A DNA stretch of 64,000 nt from Mesodorylaimus sp. YZB2_4 (GCA_030248295.1 JASANH010001446.1:310001-374000), one strand, 5' to 3'. Positions 11,957 through 28,189 are shown, counted from the stretch's first letter. Numbers and translations: made by a program. The notes: generated from the letters alone by a model not told the origin.

Positions 11957-12522
11957 CTGCACTTGCAATTTATTCGGATCTATGGGTGACGGAAATGCTG
12001 GCATGGTGCATTGGTAAACTACGTAAGGCACTTGATGACGATCGTATAATTGAATAGCCACGTCCAAGTAGCTGCAAATGAAAATTTCATCGGCTTTTTA
12101 TTGGTTGCTGCTATCTGACCTTACTTTTGATTAACGACCCATCGTTTCACGGTGCCATTTCCAAGTAATTCGCTTGGAGTTCTGTGCGTTTTGAAGCAGC
12201 TTTTGATTAAAGCCAGGCAACCTCGTTTCGGTAATAACCCTGGCATTTTCACAATAAGGTCTACGTTTCGCCAATCTTCATGATCGATCGAAAAATCTTT
12301 AAAAAAATGCTGACATTAAGCTGCTGGCATTAAAATGTTATATCTCACGGGGCATAATACTGCAATGCGTACCAAGTTTCTTGATAGGAGCTGGTCGATC
12401 AAAGGCACTAATTTTTGTGGGACTGTAAAAAGACGAAAGCAACTTATTTCTTCTCATTTTACAAATTAGTTCATCACCTTTCAAAGCTGCACTGAGCTGC
12501 GCTGTGCCAACTTTTAGTACTG
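11957..12522 (-). CDS. Unidentified multi-exon gene, internal exons only
   Basis: Four short exons on the minus strand fit together in phase: about 12522-12478, 12422-12373, 12296-12125 and 12071-11957. The introns are 53-76 bp. The joined product runs about 127 residues without a stop and includes SFESPTKISAFDRPAPIKKL, DFSIDHEDWRNVDLIVKMPG, LLPKRGCLALIKSCFKTHR, NYLDVAIQLYDRHQVPYVVY and QCTMPAFPSPIDPNKLQVQ. Consistent splice phases and protein-like composition argue that this is real. Neither end was found: the first exon needs an upstream partner, and the last either splices at GTGGGT or reads to a stop at 11852. I cannot assign the family. Confidence 0.5.
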
Positions 12523-12774
12523 CTGTGAGGACTGATCTGACAACATTCCACAGATCACATTCCAGGGGCTGGTGGCGGATGACTGACAGCAAATGCAAAC
12601 AGTAAGACATAATGATGCTTGTCGTACAAAAGAGCTTGAAGAGGCGGCGAATGTAGACTGGTGGAAGACTACTTTATGGCAGCATGCCGCGATGAATCTC
12701 AAAAAAGTGGGCGTGAACTCGATGCAGCAAGGCCCGACATACCTCGAGCATGTGATACCTTCTAAATCTTCCAT

Positions 12775-12841
12775 CGCTTTGGGCTGGCAACTATGTACTA
12801 TGACGTAGCGCTACGTCATACATAGTTGCCAGCCCAAAGCG
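12775..12841. repeat. Spacer-less palindrome
   Basis: CGCTTTGGGCTGGCAACTAT (12775-12794) and its continuation are mirrored by the reverse complement ending at 12841. The arms are about 33 bp, identical except for a three-base CTA insertion in the left arm, and meet at GCGC with no loop. It could extrude a cruciform, or be a fold-back element. Confidence 0.85.
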
Positions 12842-12873
12842 TCGGAGGGGACCATTGTGGAATGAAAATTCCT

Positions 12874-12913
12874 AATGGTCCCCTCTCGTTCAAGAATTTG
12901 GACTTATTTTTAC
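12874..12913 (+). repeat. 40-bp dispersed repeat, copy 1
   Basis: Begins AATGGTCCCCTCTC and continues CAAGAATTTGGACTT. It matches 13453-13493 with two mismatches and one indel. No coding meaning is seen. Confidence 0.7.
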
Positions 12914-13452
12914 TGGGAAACTGCAGAACTTTGAAGAAATAATTCGTGGACTTCGCCCACGAGCGAGCCATTCCTGCGCGCTGGGGCGGTGCAGTCATAT
13001 TTGTATGTACCTGCAAAAGTAGGAGCACATAAGAGCTTCTCCCAACTCTGTTCATCTCCACATGAGTCATCCTGCTCTAGACACTTGCATCCTCACAAAA
13101 AACCGCGTTGCTTTTGATCCGACGACATCGTTCATGTCTTTGGTTTGTATCTCTCTACTCGCCGGATGAGTCACCCATTGACAGCATTAGGCTTTTTTTC
13201 CGACTGATCTCTAGCCAGGGATTGCGTCCAGGCGGGGACTCTCTCTCACTAACAGACAAACAAACAAATGCCATCGTCGCGTTCTGTGACCACTATCTGT
13301 TCGTACCAACGTATGTAGGACTCTGTAGAATCGATGCGGGAATATTAAAAAAAGAGTAGGATATTCGGATTCAGTACTCGCCGGTAGTACTGGGCAACCA
13401 AAATTGTGGACCGCAATCTTAATTCGTTAAGAAATCAAAATTTTCATTTCCC

Positions 13453-13493
13453 AATGGTCCCCTCTCATTTCAAGAATTTGGACTTCTTTTTAC
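13453..13493 (+). repeat. 40-bp dispersed repeat, copy 2
   Basis: Second copy of the element at 12874-12913, in the same orientation and 0.58 kb away. Both lie between the palindrome and the first kinase fragment. Confidence 0.7.
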
Positions 13494-13649
13494 ACAGGTG
13501 CTAAGGTCCAGAATTTTATCTTTCCCTGTAAAAATTTTGGTGCCGCTACCGGGAAGGCAAAGGGTTGCATGCCGGACCATGGGAAAGGAAAGGGGTTCGA
13601 GGGACCTCATAGCCTAACTCGACCCTCAAAAATATCTACGAGCACTTAC

Positions 13650-13841
13650 CTCCATTTTGAGCATGGGGTCTGCCGCTTTGGTCACCTCGAATTTCATGGC
13701 GTACTCTTCCTTCGATGACGTCCCAACCACCTTGTAGACTGCACCGAATCCGCCCTCGCCCAACTTGGCCAACACCTTCCACTTGCCGTCCACCACGTCT
13801 CCCACCACGGGCTTGTTGTCTTTGCCGCTCCTGCCGCTCAT
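13650..13841 (-). pseudogene. Tau-tubulin-kinase-like first exon, orphan copy 1
   Basis: An intact first exon of a CK1/TTBK-type kinase: start ATG at 13841, VVDGKWKVLAKLGEGGFGAV glycine loop, YAMKFEV with the ATP-binding Lys, and a GTAAGT donor after 13650. No downstream kinase exon (HRD, DFG or later) follows within several kb on this strand. The same exon and about 100 bp of 5' flank recur at about 20.1 kb and 54.6 kb. Family members bind and phosphorylate Ser/Thr substrates, and are strongly expanded in nematodes. Here it is most likely a truncated duplicate. This copy alone keeps an unbroken glycine loop with a correct start, so a functional gene missing through assembly error is an alternative. 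Confidence 0.7.
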
Positions 13842-14751
13842 AACGCTTGGCTCTCACTCGACCGCACGCACCGACTCGTACTGACAGAGTGAGGACCCAG
13901 CGCAACACCCTCCCTTATTGGTCTGGTAGTGTAAAGCTTGCGTTGACTGTTCAGTCAAAAAAAGTACCTACCTTCTTCGGGTCGGTGGGCAAGGGCGTTT
14001 GTTTAAGCGAGTGCCCGGCTGCGACGGAGGTCTAATTGTACACTACAGGGCCACCCAGTGCCATCGCTGTACTCCGAGAGGGCAGAAGGAAGACAAACGA
14101 GTAGGCAGTCTCACGATCAGCTATCCATAAAGCCCCGCCCACCATAAATCGAGGAGGCTGGTGTCCACTTCCGCACGCCTTGGCATGGCAATGCCCCTGC
14201 AGCAGGTGTGCCTTCTCCCTTCTCCATGTGTCTATGATTGGTTGTATTTGGCAGAGAAGCAGTGAACTTGCAGAACTGAGTCTTTAATTACTGAACCAGA
14301 CGGGCACAAGCCAAACAGGGCTGGACCACATCCAACATCAACTACTGGCAATGACTAAAAGTAGCAACCTAAAGGTCTGATGAAACGAATTTACGAGGAA
14401 ATTCTAGCGAAGTCCGGATTGAACCTAAGGTCCCCCTAACTATGGTATCTATAGCAAGTTGGGCAGTATCGATGAGGTGACCCTGACCAAACAATTTCGG
14501 AAAGTTGCAGGGTGATCTTCACAGTTTCGTGTACCGTGCAATCACGACTTTATGCACCTTTGCAGGTTTAATGCTACAATAAAATCGCGAGAATTATTAT
14601 TCACAGTTTGTGGGTGATTTTGTATTCGATTATTTAATTATTTTATAAAAAACAAAGTTTTTTTTAAATCCTATTATCCACCTGCAGACAAAAAACAGAT
14701 ATTATTGCCTATAAAACGAAAAATTATCTCCGGCTATCACGATCAACGTTA
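13842..14751. other. Spacer between kinase fragment and BiP
   Basis: The kinase 5' flank shared with the other copies lies at about 13850-13970. The rest is AT-rich 3' flank of BiP. No exon is supported. Confidence 0.4.
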
Positions 14752-17785
<3,034 letters not shown>

Positions 17786-18870
17786 TTTCCGGCGCTAATT
17801 TTAGCGAAATTATTCTGAATTGTTTTCAAGAAATTTGTCGTAATTGCTTTTGAAGAATTAATTCAAATTTGTCGGATAGGTTTCGCTCAAGACGACTGCT
17901 CGCGATCGATCGCCAACACGATCGCCAAGGGCTGCAGCCCAGTGCGCACTTTTCCGATAAGCGACTTTACAATGCCAGCAGGCGACCAGCATAGAGTAGA
18001 GTTTGAAGGCCTAATATGATTCTCAACTTGCATGGTTGGTCTGACAAACATGCAAGGCATGCATGCATGGCTGGGTTGGTTGGTCTGATTGGTCTGTTTG
18101 TGAGATTGCTCTTCTCTGTACAATCACATCTGACGGCAACCGGAAAGAAGTGACCCACTCGGGCTAATCAGACAACAGTCGGCAACACCTGTTCCAAATC
18201 GCCCTTTTCTGTCCAGACCCAAGAGCCCCGCCCCCCCCCCCCCCCCGAGTAACTGGTACCTGTGGCTTGCACGCCGCCAAGACAGGCTCCAGCCTTAGCC
18301 CGAACCTACCTAAGCGTACAGCTGCTCCCCCAACTTTCAATCTCATTTTTGGACTTACTCTCTCATCTGGTGCTGTTTTCACTGAAATCTTTTTACCGAT
18401 CCTTGTCGGTCTAGGGGGCTTGTTAGTTGACCCTCTCTGGCCATCGACTAGGGTCAATCCGGGATGCATGCCGGCCAGGAGCGCGTGTTGGTCGCTACCC
18501 TTCGATGTCGGTGTTTACCCCGTGGAGCAACCCTTGAGGGGACACTGATTCAAGAGCCTCTCTTCGATCATCGACACCCTTCATCCCTCCGGGATCAAGA
18601 ACGCAGAGAGAACTTCATTTACCTCTCAGACGGCCAGAGCTGAAGTAAAGGCCAGTCGGTTTCCAGCTCCACCAAGCAAATTGTGACAACACGCCTTTCA
18701 TCGCTACACCACTCACGATCAGTTGTGTAGCCCCACCTAGTGTACTTCAACCGCACCAAGCAAACCTAGCGAGCGTAGCTCACATCTCCGACCAGTCTTT
18801 ACTCGACACATCTCGCACGAGAACCCAGAATCAAGCACAAGCAACGAACGCACGAACACGCATCGACCGA
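17786..18870. other. BiP upstream region and spacer
   Basis: BiP promoter side (about 17786-18000), a C16 homopolymer at 18231-18246, and 3' flank of the kinase pseudogene. No exon is supported and no unfolded-protein-response element could be assigned with confidence. Confidence 0.35.
18231..18246. repeat. Poly-C tract
   Basis: Sixteen consecutive C. Homopolymers of this length are prone to sequencing length error. Confidence 0.95.
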
Positions 18871-20073
<1,203 letters not shown>

Positions 20074-21299
20074 CGCTTGGCGTGCACTCGACCGCGCGCA
20101 CCAAGTCACGCTGACTGAATGACGACCCAGCGAAATGCCCTTGGTTGTTGGTCTGGAAGTGTAAAGTTTGGATTGACTGGTCAGTCAAAAAGATGTGCCC
20201 ACTTTATAATTCGTGTTAAGCCCTGCGCATGGTGCGCCTGTCAGTACTGCCAAAACTTTATCATAGCTGCAGAACCAAACAGAACACAAGCAGGACCTTC
20301 AACCTTAACCTTGAGAAATATGATTTTGGCTGCCCTTGAATCCAGAATGTTCTGTCGCCGTAAGGTCCGTTAAGACAGATATTCCAGCTTCAAGATAAAT
20401 TGTGCCTCGTCTCTCTATTGACCATGTGCTGTCAGGTCAGGGGAAAATAAATGCATATGTGGAACTGCGTGTTCAGTGACTAGTGGATACTATTGTGTGC
20501 TCTTTTTTGCATAAGCAATATGCTTGTCGAACATGCATATGCTGGTTTGAATAAGTTAATGCAATGTAGACAACTCTCCAACTCCTTTACTTACGATTAG
20601 GAAATATTGAGTGGGTAACTTTAAAGTTATCCCTACTGATAGTAATAGTTTACTTTTGACGAAGCACAAGCTGCACACCGATTGTGAGTGTGCCAAGATT
20701 ATTGAGCAGTACAAATTTGTCGATTCAATAATAGCGAAAGGACATGTAGCCAAATAAAAGCTTGAAACTTTGCCACTTGAACAAAGTTTGGTTTTACTTT
20801 AAGATTTGGCACCCAGATCCAAATCCATCCCGCATCTCAAAGGGTTTTTGCAATTTTAAAAGTGCCTGCCCACGTACATACATAACTAACGTTATATCGT
20901 GGGGGCTAAAATAAAAGCGAGGGGGCTAGCAGAAAGCACCCTGTGCAGTTGCGTCTACGTGTGGGTACGATATTCTAGGTTTAGCGCTATTCCAGACCGA
21001 CCATCTAAAAACATTGGATGCTTTTCCTAACATCAGCAACCCGTACCATCAGCACATAGGCGCCATCCACGTGAACGTCAGTCGGCCATGGGTGCCTACG
21101 CTCGACAGCAAACACGGCCTCGGCAACGTAGTCATAGCGATGGAGCTATTCATTGGGTGCTGCTCCTACCTGCTCGGCTGTCACTTCCTATTCGTCTTGT
21201 CTTTTCTGAGGCGCGGCGGTGACGAGTTGAGTTTAGTTTCGCACGACGTCTGTGTGTATTCACTGTTCGTCAGAATATCAAACGGATTTTTTTTTGGAA
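20074..21299. other. Spacer upstream of the MCT gene
   Basis: The kinase 5' flank repeat is at about 20140-20210. The rest is AT-rich with no supported exon; the MCT promoter presumably lies at the right-hand end. Confidence 0.35.
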
Positions 21300-24200
21300 A
21301 TGGCGGCTTGGCAAAAAGAGAGAGATGCCGGTTGGAGCTGGGTGATCCTGTTTGCTTCGTTTATTACCCAGATGATCACTTTGGGGACCATCCTCTGTTT
21401 CGGATTGTACTTCGTCATTCTACGAGATCACTTTAAATGTACAAGGCAGGAAGTGGCTGGAATTGGAGGCACAGCTTATGGAATATTTTGCATAACAGGT
21501 AAAGCCTGGCACTGAAGCACACAATAATAGCTAGCCGGGTGAAAGATGGCCCTAAGAGATATGAAGACACTTACAAAGCCGGAAGTTTTTTGGCAGTGCT
21601 CTGCTTTGATAAGAGAGGTTCCATAAATAATCCCGACTATCAGCGGGGATTCACGCAGAATGAACCACATATCGCATTGTCCAGAACATTTTTAAAAATC
21701 CAATAGAACAAAGGTCAGAGACGGTTACAAAAACATGGGCTGGGTAAATATTGTCAGCACCAATCTCCACAAGTCTAAGTCAATCTCAAGAAGTATACTT
21801 TCCATGTTTTGTACTATTATCAGCAGCTTATCATAAGAGTCTGTCCCTTCTTGTACAATATCAGCTCTTGTCTCCCATTAAGCAGAGATCAGCTACAGAC
21901 TTTAGGCACACTTACGGGGTGCAATATGGAGTACACTAAATCTGATCACAGAATCACACGAATTATTGCGAATGAAACTGGCTTGATAGGGGCAGCTCCC
22001 TCTCCCACCAAACAGAGGCAAGGCCTCACTGGGATTGGACATGACCATGAACGAGGTGAATGGAGTATCTTATAAACAACTGCTCAGCATTAATGAAATA
22101 GTAGGATCAAAATCAAGGGATAAAAAAAATCACTGCAGTTGCTTCCAATTCATCGTCCTTCTAACACTCTGATGCACTGCTTGTCGTTATGAACATGCCT
22201 TTCTGAAACAGAGTTGTGGAAGTACCGCTGCAGCAGTCGACTCAGACCTGTTTCTACAATGGTATCTTCACCTCCCAGCTTCTGCCTTCACCCGCCCTAT
22301 CATTTCAGTCTTCTGTCAACTTCACGTTGGCAACAGAGATCTCGCAAATTTCGCAGCGCAGTATGTCCTAGGCAGGAAGCATAGTGGACCCAACCAAGCT
22401 GCACTTAACAGCCCACAATATGTCATGAGTAAGCCTATCTCATCATCGGGCAGTACAGCAGATCCTATAACTATCCTCAATTTTAGGTCCCCTGTCCGGC
22501 CTGCTTTATCGAAAGTTCGGCTGTCGTCCAATCGTTATCACTGGAGGCCTAATCAGCTCACTCGGCCTCTTGATCTCGAGCCTGGTCTCTGATCGTTGGC
22601 ACTTATACTTGAGCTACGGTCTATTGACCGGATTCGGCTTTGGTCTGTCTTATACGCCGTCAGTTGGTGTCTTAGCTGATTACTTCGAAAAATATCGATT
22701 CTTCGCCACAGCCTTTGTCTCAGTAGGTTCGGCTGTGGGAACGCTGATCCTGTCGCCATTTCTCCTTTACCTGGTCGAACACTATCACTGGCGTGGGTCC
22801 ATGCTGATCACGGCCGGACTGGCATTGCAGCTGGTGGTATGCGGGAGTATAATGAAGTCACGTACTGTACAAAGTGACCTGAGTCTAACGGCCTTATTAG
22901 AGCTGTCGCTGTTAAAAAACAAGAAATTCCTGCTCCTCCTTGTCCACGGCTTCCTCCTGGGTGGTCTATGCTTCGTCGTCTTTTCGATGGCTAATAGCCT
23001 AGCGACGAGCCGTGGTATTTCCTTAGCCGCCAGTGCACTCCTCGTCTCAGTCATCAGTGCCTGCAATGGGCTTGGTCGATTGGGTGCTTCTGTGATCGGG
23101 CATTGCCCACGAACTGATCGATTGCTCTATGTCGCAGTGACCAGCGGCTGCGCTGGTTTGGGGGCCTTGATCGCTCCGTTATGCTACGACTTTGTGTCAT
23201 TCGCCTTCGTTCTCGGCTGGCTTGGATTGCATTATGGCATGACCTATTCCCAGATGTCAGGAGTTGCCATCGATTTGTTCGGAACTCAGAAATTGGTCAA
23301 CGCTGTGGGCTATTTCGTGTGCACGATGGGTGTCGGTGGTCTGCTGATCCCTCCTGTTGCGGGTAAGTTTGGTAACTGGATGTTAGGCCTTCATCTCACA
23401 GAGGTAAGAAGTCACAGCATATGGCACATGGATCATGTCACCAGCGCACCCGGTCGGCGGGATAGGCCCATACCGAAGTCTAGTCGGAAATCTCCAGCGG
23501 GGAACCAAGGCTCACCCACCAGTACATAAGAGTCTCACATCCCAGGAAGGCCTTTAGGTTCGCGACGCTAGGGACCAACGTACCCGCATCTGTAGTAGGT
23601 GTGTTTAGCCTGTGGAGAAGGTAGTGTATCTGGTTGCCTTAAGTGGTCGCCTTATATACGGTGCAGTATGTGGTTGCCTTGACTGGCCGCCACATACAGC
23701 GTATCAGTTGCCTTCGTTGGCCGCTCGATACGCTCCTCCAGGCGAGGCTGAAACCCGTCGGGTTGATGTCTCAGGCACCTACGACTAGGTGACCTGCCTG
23801 AGGGTCTATGAGTCTATCCGCTCCCCGCAGTATCTTCTCCAATGTAGGGCTATTCCGCCTGTTACACATCCAAGCGGGGGACATAAGGACTGAAGCTCCT
23901 GGGACAGAAACTGACTGGAGCAGGGCGAGTCTGTGAGACTATACCAACCAAAGAGGCTTTCCCTGCCAGAGTATCGATACACCGACCAGCCAAAAATGCT
24001 GGTTGCAATCATATAGTATGGCGTGTGGATAACACCTCTCTAGCAGCGCCTTTCTGAAACACCCACATACCATCAATAAACCATTCTGCTACTCCTTCAT
24101 CAATTTTAGGTCGACTAGTCGATCAGACCAACAAAACTGAGCTTGCGTTCATATTAGCAGGCATAACAGGCCTGTTATCGTTCGCCGCAACCGCTCTGGT

Positions 24201-24315
24201 ATATCTGATTCGATGGCGAGAACAGAAGAGTGTCGGCAAGCAAGGAGGCACAGAGTTGGAAGTTGCAATGAATGCCGACAATGATGTCTCGATGATGAGC
24301 GGTGAAAAGGTGTGA
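21300..24315 (+). CDS. MFS monocarboxylate-transporter-like protein (MCT/SLC16 type)
   Basis: Three exons, 21300-21498, 22487-23362 and 24110-24315, all joined in phase 1; 426 aa. The N-terminus (RDAGWSWVILFASFITQMIT) matches the conserved MCT DGGWGWVV motif that enters TM1. Then come TRQEVAGIGG with TM2, GPLSGLLYRKFGCR (the MFS loop between TM2 and TM3) and LTGFGFGLSYTPSVGVLADY with YFEKYRFFATA (conserved MCT region). Six C-terminal helices follow up to LIRWRE and a short cytoplasmic tail. The family exchanges lactate, pyruvate or other small carboxylates, often with protons, at the plasma membrane; several orphan members carry other substrates. The last intron holds a 0.57-kb repeat element. 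Confidence 0.88.
23439..24004 (+). repeat. MITE-like element in MCT intron 2, copy 1
   Basis: Its ends, ACCAGCGCACCC and ATGCTGGTT, are inverted-repeat-like and match the ends of the element that interrupts the kinase pseudogene at 54923-55107. The inner blocks GAGACTATACC and GTATCGAT are shared too. At about 566 bp this copy is longer and may carry an internal insertion. Confidence 0.5.
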
Positions 24316-24759
24316 TGAACCTCTGTTATGGCTCAGCTTGCTATTTTCATGTTACTTGATCTTGCTTTGGTTTTCTTGGAAAGTCTTGAACTCACTCTGT
24401 TATTTGTCATGGCCATGTACAGTACAATAATACATAGTTGGCTGATCGATCGTCATTCATCCTCTGCCCTTAGGCATCCTTCTAAACCTTGGGACTTTGT
24501 TTTGTTGTATAAAACAGGCTAACACAAACCAATTTTACTCCGTTTCATGAGGTAGAAACAATCACAAATTTAAAATTGGCGCGCGAAAGTTGCTTACCTA
24601 CCCATCTCGACGAGATGTTATGCACTGAGACTACTGTAAGCGCCGCGAACAACCGCGCAGATGCATGGCTTGGCGACAAGGAAAAGTGGGTCTGATTTCA
24701 CAATATTGTGCCAATATACTGTAAAAAAAAGTTGGTATATATCCGGCCCTCACATTGCC
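24316..24759. other. Spacer between the MCT and first NADAR genes
   Basis: MCT 3' flank and NADAR upstream region. No exon is supported. Confidence 0.4.
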
Positions 24760-26851
24760 ATGTCCAAAATCATCGTTTCGAATGGCAGTCAAAGTGGTCG
24801 ACGGAAATTGTTGCCGTCGGTGACGATCAGCGAGAACAAAAATGAATCAGCTGGTAAGACGAATGGACGCAAGTCACGATTAGATCCACGGATGCTATCG
24901 TTCATTCAACGAGTAGTGGCCACTAATGTTCCCAAACGAGTCGAGACGAATGAGTTCTTCGTGAAACTGAATCACGGCAATAATCCTCAGGAGTCATTAA
25001 AACTGAGGCCTTTAGGTCAGGAACCGGATCGACCGATTCTGAATGACATTGCAAAAGAAGGGGTTAGCCAACAGGAAAATAGAAATGACGAAACGGCGTT
25101 ACCGTTAGTCGATCGCGAACGATTGGACAAAGCTGAAGATTTTATTTCAAAAAGACAAACTGAATCGGAAGATCTTCGGCGAGTATTGAACCAACGACGA
25201 AAGCAAAAAGCGTATAAAAATTATAATTTGAGTACCAAAAATGCAAAGGAAATCGAAATTGAAAATCGAGTATCTGCGAAAAGATTTCGGCCATCTCCCG
25301 CATCGGACTCTGAGGAAGAGACCGAATCATCGCCATCGGGAAAACTACCAAGAAGAAGATCGGAAATTGGAACTGTCCGAAAATCTTGGGAAAAGCCGAC
25401 GATATCCGAGTCCGAAAGTAGTAACGATGAACAAGAAGGCAGAAGGATCATCTCGAATGAACAGTCAACAAGAAGAAACCAATATCAAAAGCGAATCACG
25501 AAAGGCTGTGATAAAGAGTCGTCGTCCAGATCCCCAGAAACGAAGGCCGAAGAACGATTCACCTTCTTTTTCACGAAAGCGTATCCATTTAGTAATCATT
25601 ATCCTTGTCAATTTACGATCGATGGCGAGAAATTCAATTGCACTGAACAGTATTACATGTACAAGAAGGCTGGTAAGTACCCTTCCCTGCTGTATGTATA
25701 TCTTGCATCCATGCGGGTGGTCTCATTCAGTTCACTTCGGCGACTACGACACGGCCAAGTTGATATTAGTCGCGACAGATCCAAAGGAAATCAAGAGTCT
25801 CGGAAAAAGTTCAAATATTCGAGGATTTAATGAACGCGAGTGGGATCGAGAAGATGTTGGTCGTCGGTACATGCGGGAAGCCAATTTGGCAAAGGTATGT
25901 GTGGGTGGTTGTGGGGGCAGACCTTGTATATGCATAGGGAGAGTACCCATATTTGGCCACCTTTTTTAAACTTTACGTCGTAGCTTTGGGTAGAAGAAAG
26001 GAATGAGCTACCCATCCTTATGGTTCGTGGGGTGCAGAAAATGGAAATTGCTTCTTTCTCTGCCTGGTGACTCACCTGGTACTGTCGAGGTACTCCGATC
26101 AGAAACCTTTCTGTTTAACAAAGTACCCACGCTGTCATCGGCAAGGTGTATAGGGTTATGCTTGGGTACTCTATACACACCAGCCTAGTCGCACAGAGAA
26201 TAGGGAGGCGGGGGCCAAACGGGTAGACAGTCTCGGGTGTCGACCACCGACACAGTTCACCACTCCCATTGGTTATTGTCTGAGAAAGCCGATGTCCTCA
26301 TGCGGAGGTGCTCCTTCATGTTCATGTTTTATCACATCACCAAACTCTTATGCGCACTCGAGGGTGAAGGGACACATTGCACACTAACGAAGGGCTCCTA
26401 GTGGAGACACTGACTCAGACAGTGAGAAGGAAGCTGTCATGTGGCCAGTCCTTACGTGGCCTTACTCAGCTGTAGGCAAAATGGGCTTGACTCATCTAAC
26501 CAGCTGTAGGCAAAATGGGCTCTGCTTATGTAGGGAGTCCAAAGACTACAGTATGCTGGTCTGTGTATTAGGCGATCACTTTCTCCAAAGGCCAAGTTGG
26601 GCTGTGCCGTGTGTCTGATTGGGTATTTCGTTTGTTTTCAGTACCAGCAAAATGACACCTTGAGGGAACAATTACTACGAACTCGGGGTACCACATTAGT
26701 CGAAGCGAATCCAGGCGATACGAAATGGGGAATCGGGTTAGCCATGGGTAGTCCCCTACGCAATAACAGGCGGACTTGGCGTGGTCAGAATTGGTTGGGC
26801 GAAATTCTGACCAAGATACGAGAAGAGCTTATGATCAAAAGAGATCAATAA
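24760..26851 (+). CDS. NADAR (YbiA-like) domain protein 1
   Basis: Three exons, 24760-25672, 25731-25894 and 26642-26851; 428 aa. About 265 N-terminal residues are charged, Ser-rich and probably disordered, with KR-rich patches. The C-terminal NADAR domain shows [42 protein letters not shown], the [15 protein letters not shown] active-site segment and [19 protein letters not shown] enzymes hydrolyse N-glycosidic bonds, acting on riboflavin intermediates (YbiA) or reversing ADP-ribosylation of guanine; the substrate here is unknown. The conserved Glu (VEA) and Asp-x-x-Trp-Gly-Ile are present, so it is probably active. A paralogue follows directly downstream. The 747-bp second intron contains repeat sequence. 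Confidence 0.88.
26312..26361 (+). repeat. Dispersed repeat fragment in NADAR intron
   Basis: The TTTTATCACAT and CTTATGCGCACTCGAGG blocks recur, inverted, near 62944-62990. The GCGCACTCGAGGG core also recurs in 33220-33289. A direct duplication of CAGCTGTAGGCAAAATGGGC lies nearby, at about 26468 and 26501. Confidence 0.55.
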
Positions 26852-27235
26852 GTTTGATTGCTATGGACTTATTTTTAGACGAGTTTTGAAGCTTGGAGTC
26901 GCTTCACCCTGTTTTAGCTGTAATTTTGGCTGCAGCTAGGCATTTTTAATGCACGGATAACTGCGATATAGTAAGTTATTGTATATACAGATGGGATATT
27001 GAACTTATTGGTACCAAAAGTTTTTGTTGATTAGGATCCTAAGGCTTATTTTTTTCTTACTATCCATCCAATGTTTCTAGACTGGCGGCGTGTTTGGCGT
27101 TGGACGCCACAGTCTACAGTAGTTTTGTTGCTGAAAAGTAAAAGCGATTCTTTAGTGTCGAGTCTATTCTGAACCTGATCGTGGTTTATGACCATGCTAT
27201 TTATGATTCATGTTTTTTTTGTAGCGATTGTATAC

Positions 27236-28141
27236 ATGGATCCTTTGTTTAGAAAATCGGCAATGCCGCCAAAGAAGAGAAGGAAATCTGATGAAACTCG
27301 TCATCAAGATGAGGCGGGAGAAGTGACAAAAAAGAGTGCAGAGGGTTCGGAGACGTTTATCTTCTTTTATGGTCCAAATACGGTATATAGCAATTTCTAT
27401 CCATCAGAGTTTGTAGTCGATGGCAAGGAGTTCAATTGTACTGAGCAGTATTTCCATTACATGAAAGCTGGTAAGATAATTCTAGCTTTATTACGACTAT
27501 AAGAGAAAAAGGATTTTTGCAGTGGAGTTTGAAGATGACGAAGTCGGGCAGAAACTTCTGGCCTCGCAGTCGCCAAGGGAGCAAAAGCGGTTGGGAAGGC
27601 AGGTGAAGAATTACGATGAGAAGAAATGGGCCGAAGTCGGACCACGGGCGATGAGGGATGGGATAAAAGCGAAGGTAAGTAAGGAAATGTGTGGCACTAA
27701 TTCGAGGAACGACCGCTTGGTCTGGGGGGGAGCACGCTAGGCTGCAGTGGGTGATTCGGGCGGATTTTGAAAGGGCAGGCCATATGCAAGGCAATGCGGT
27801 GCTTATCAACTGGATATAAGCCCTCTTTGATTCTAGTTTGAACAGAACAGCGATATGAAAGCGAAACTCCTGCAGTCCGCGGGTCGTACACTAGTGGAAG
27901 CAAGTCCGAGAGATCGAAAATGGGGAATCGGTAAGGAACTGTCCTCCAGCGGCAGATGTGCTTGTTACATCTCATTCCCTTTTTAGGTCTCGGTGTTCAT
28001 GATCCGAATGCAATCGATCGTCGCCAGTGGAAGGGAAAGAACTTGTTGGGGCGGATTCTAATGGAGGTGAGAGACGAGCTGTTGAAAAATGAAGAAAATT
28101 CTGCAAGTAGCAGTGTTGATGGAGCAAGTGCAGGAGTATGA
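27236..28141 (+). CDS. NADAR (YbiA-like) domain protein 2
   Basis: Four exons, 27236-27470, 27523-27674, 27837-27930 and 27987-28141; 211 aa. A short basic lead (PPKKRRKSD, possible nuclear signal) precedes the NADAR domain: FIFFYGPNTVYSNFYPSEF, FNCTEQYFHYMKA, REQKRLGRQVKNY, TLVEASPRDRKWGIG and NLLGRILMEVRDEL. The first two splice positions match those of NADAR 1, so the pair arose by tandem duplication. It adds an intron after WGIG and lacks the long N-terminal region. The start may instead be the Met nine codons later (MPPKKRRK). Substrate unknown; nuclear action is possible from the basic patch. Confidence 0.88.
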
Positions 28142-28189
28142 GATTGGATTGGATCAACATCGCTGACTTCGTCTGCGGAAAGGGGGTCT

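Larger units (their letters stand above)
12523..13649. other. Repeat-rich spacer
   Basis: Holds a near-perfect palindrome (12775-12841) and two copies of a 40-bp direct repeat. Possible 5' exons of the gene at 11957-12522 would lie at its left side; none could be fixed. Confidence 0.35.
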
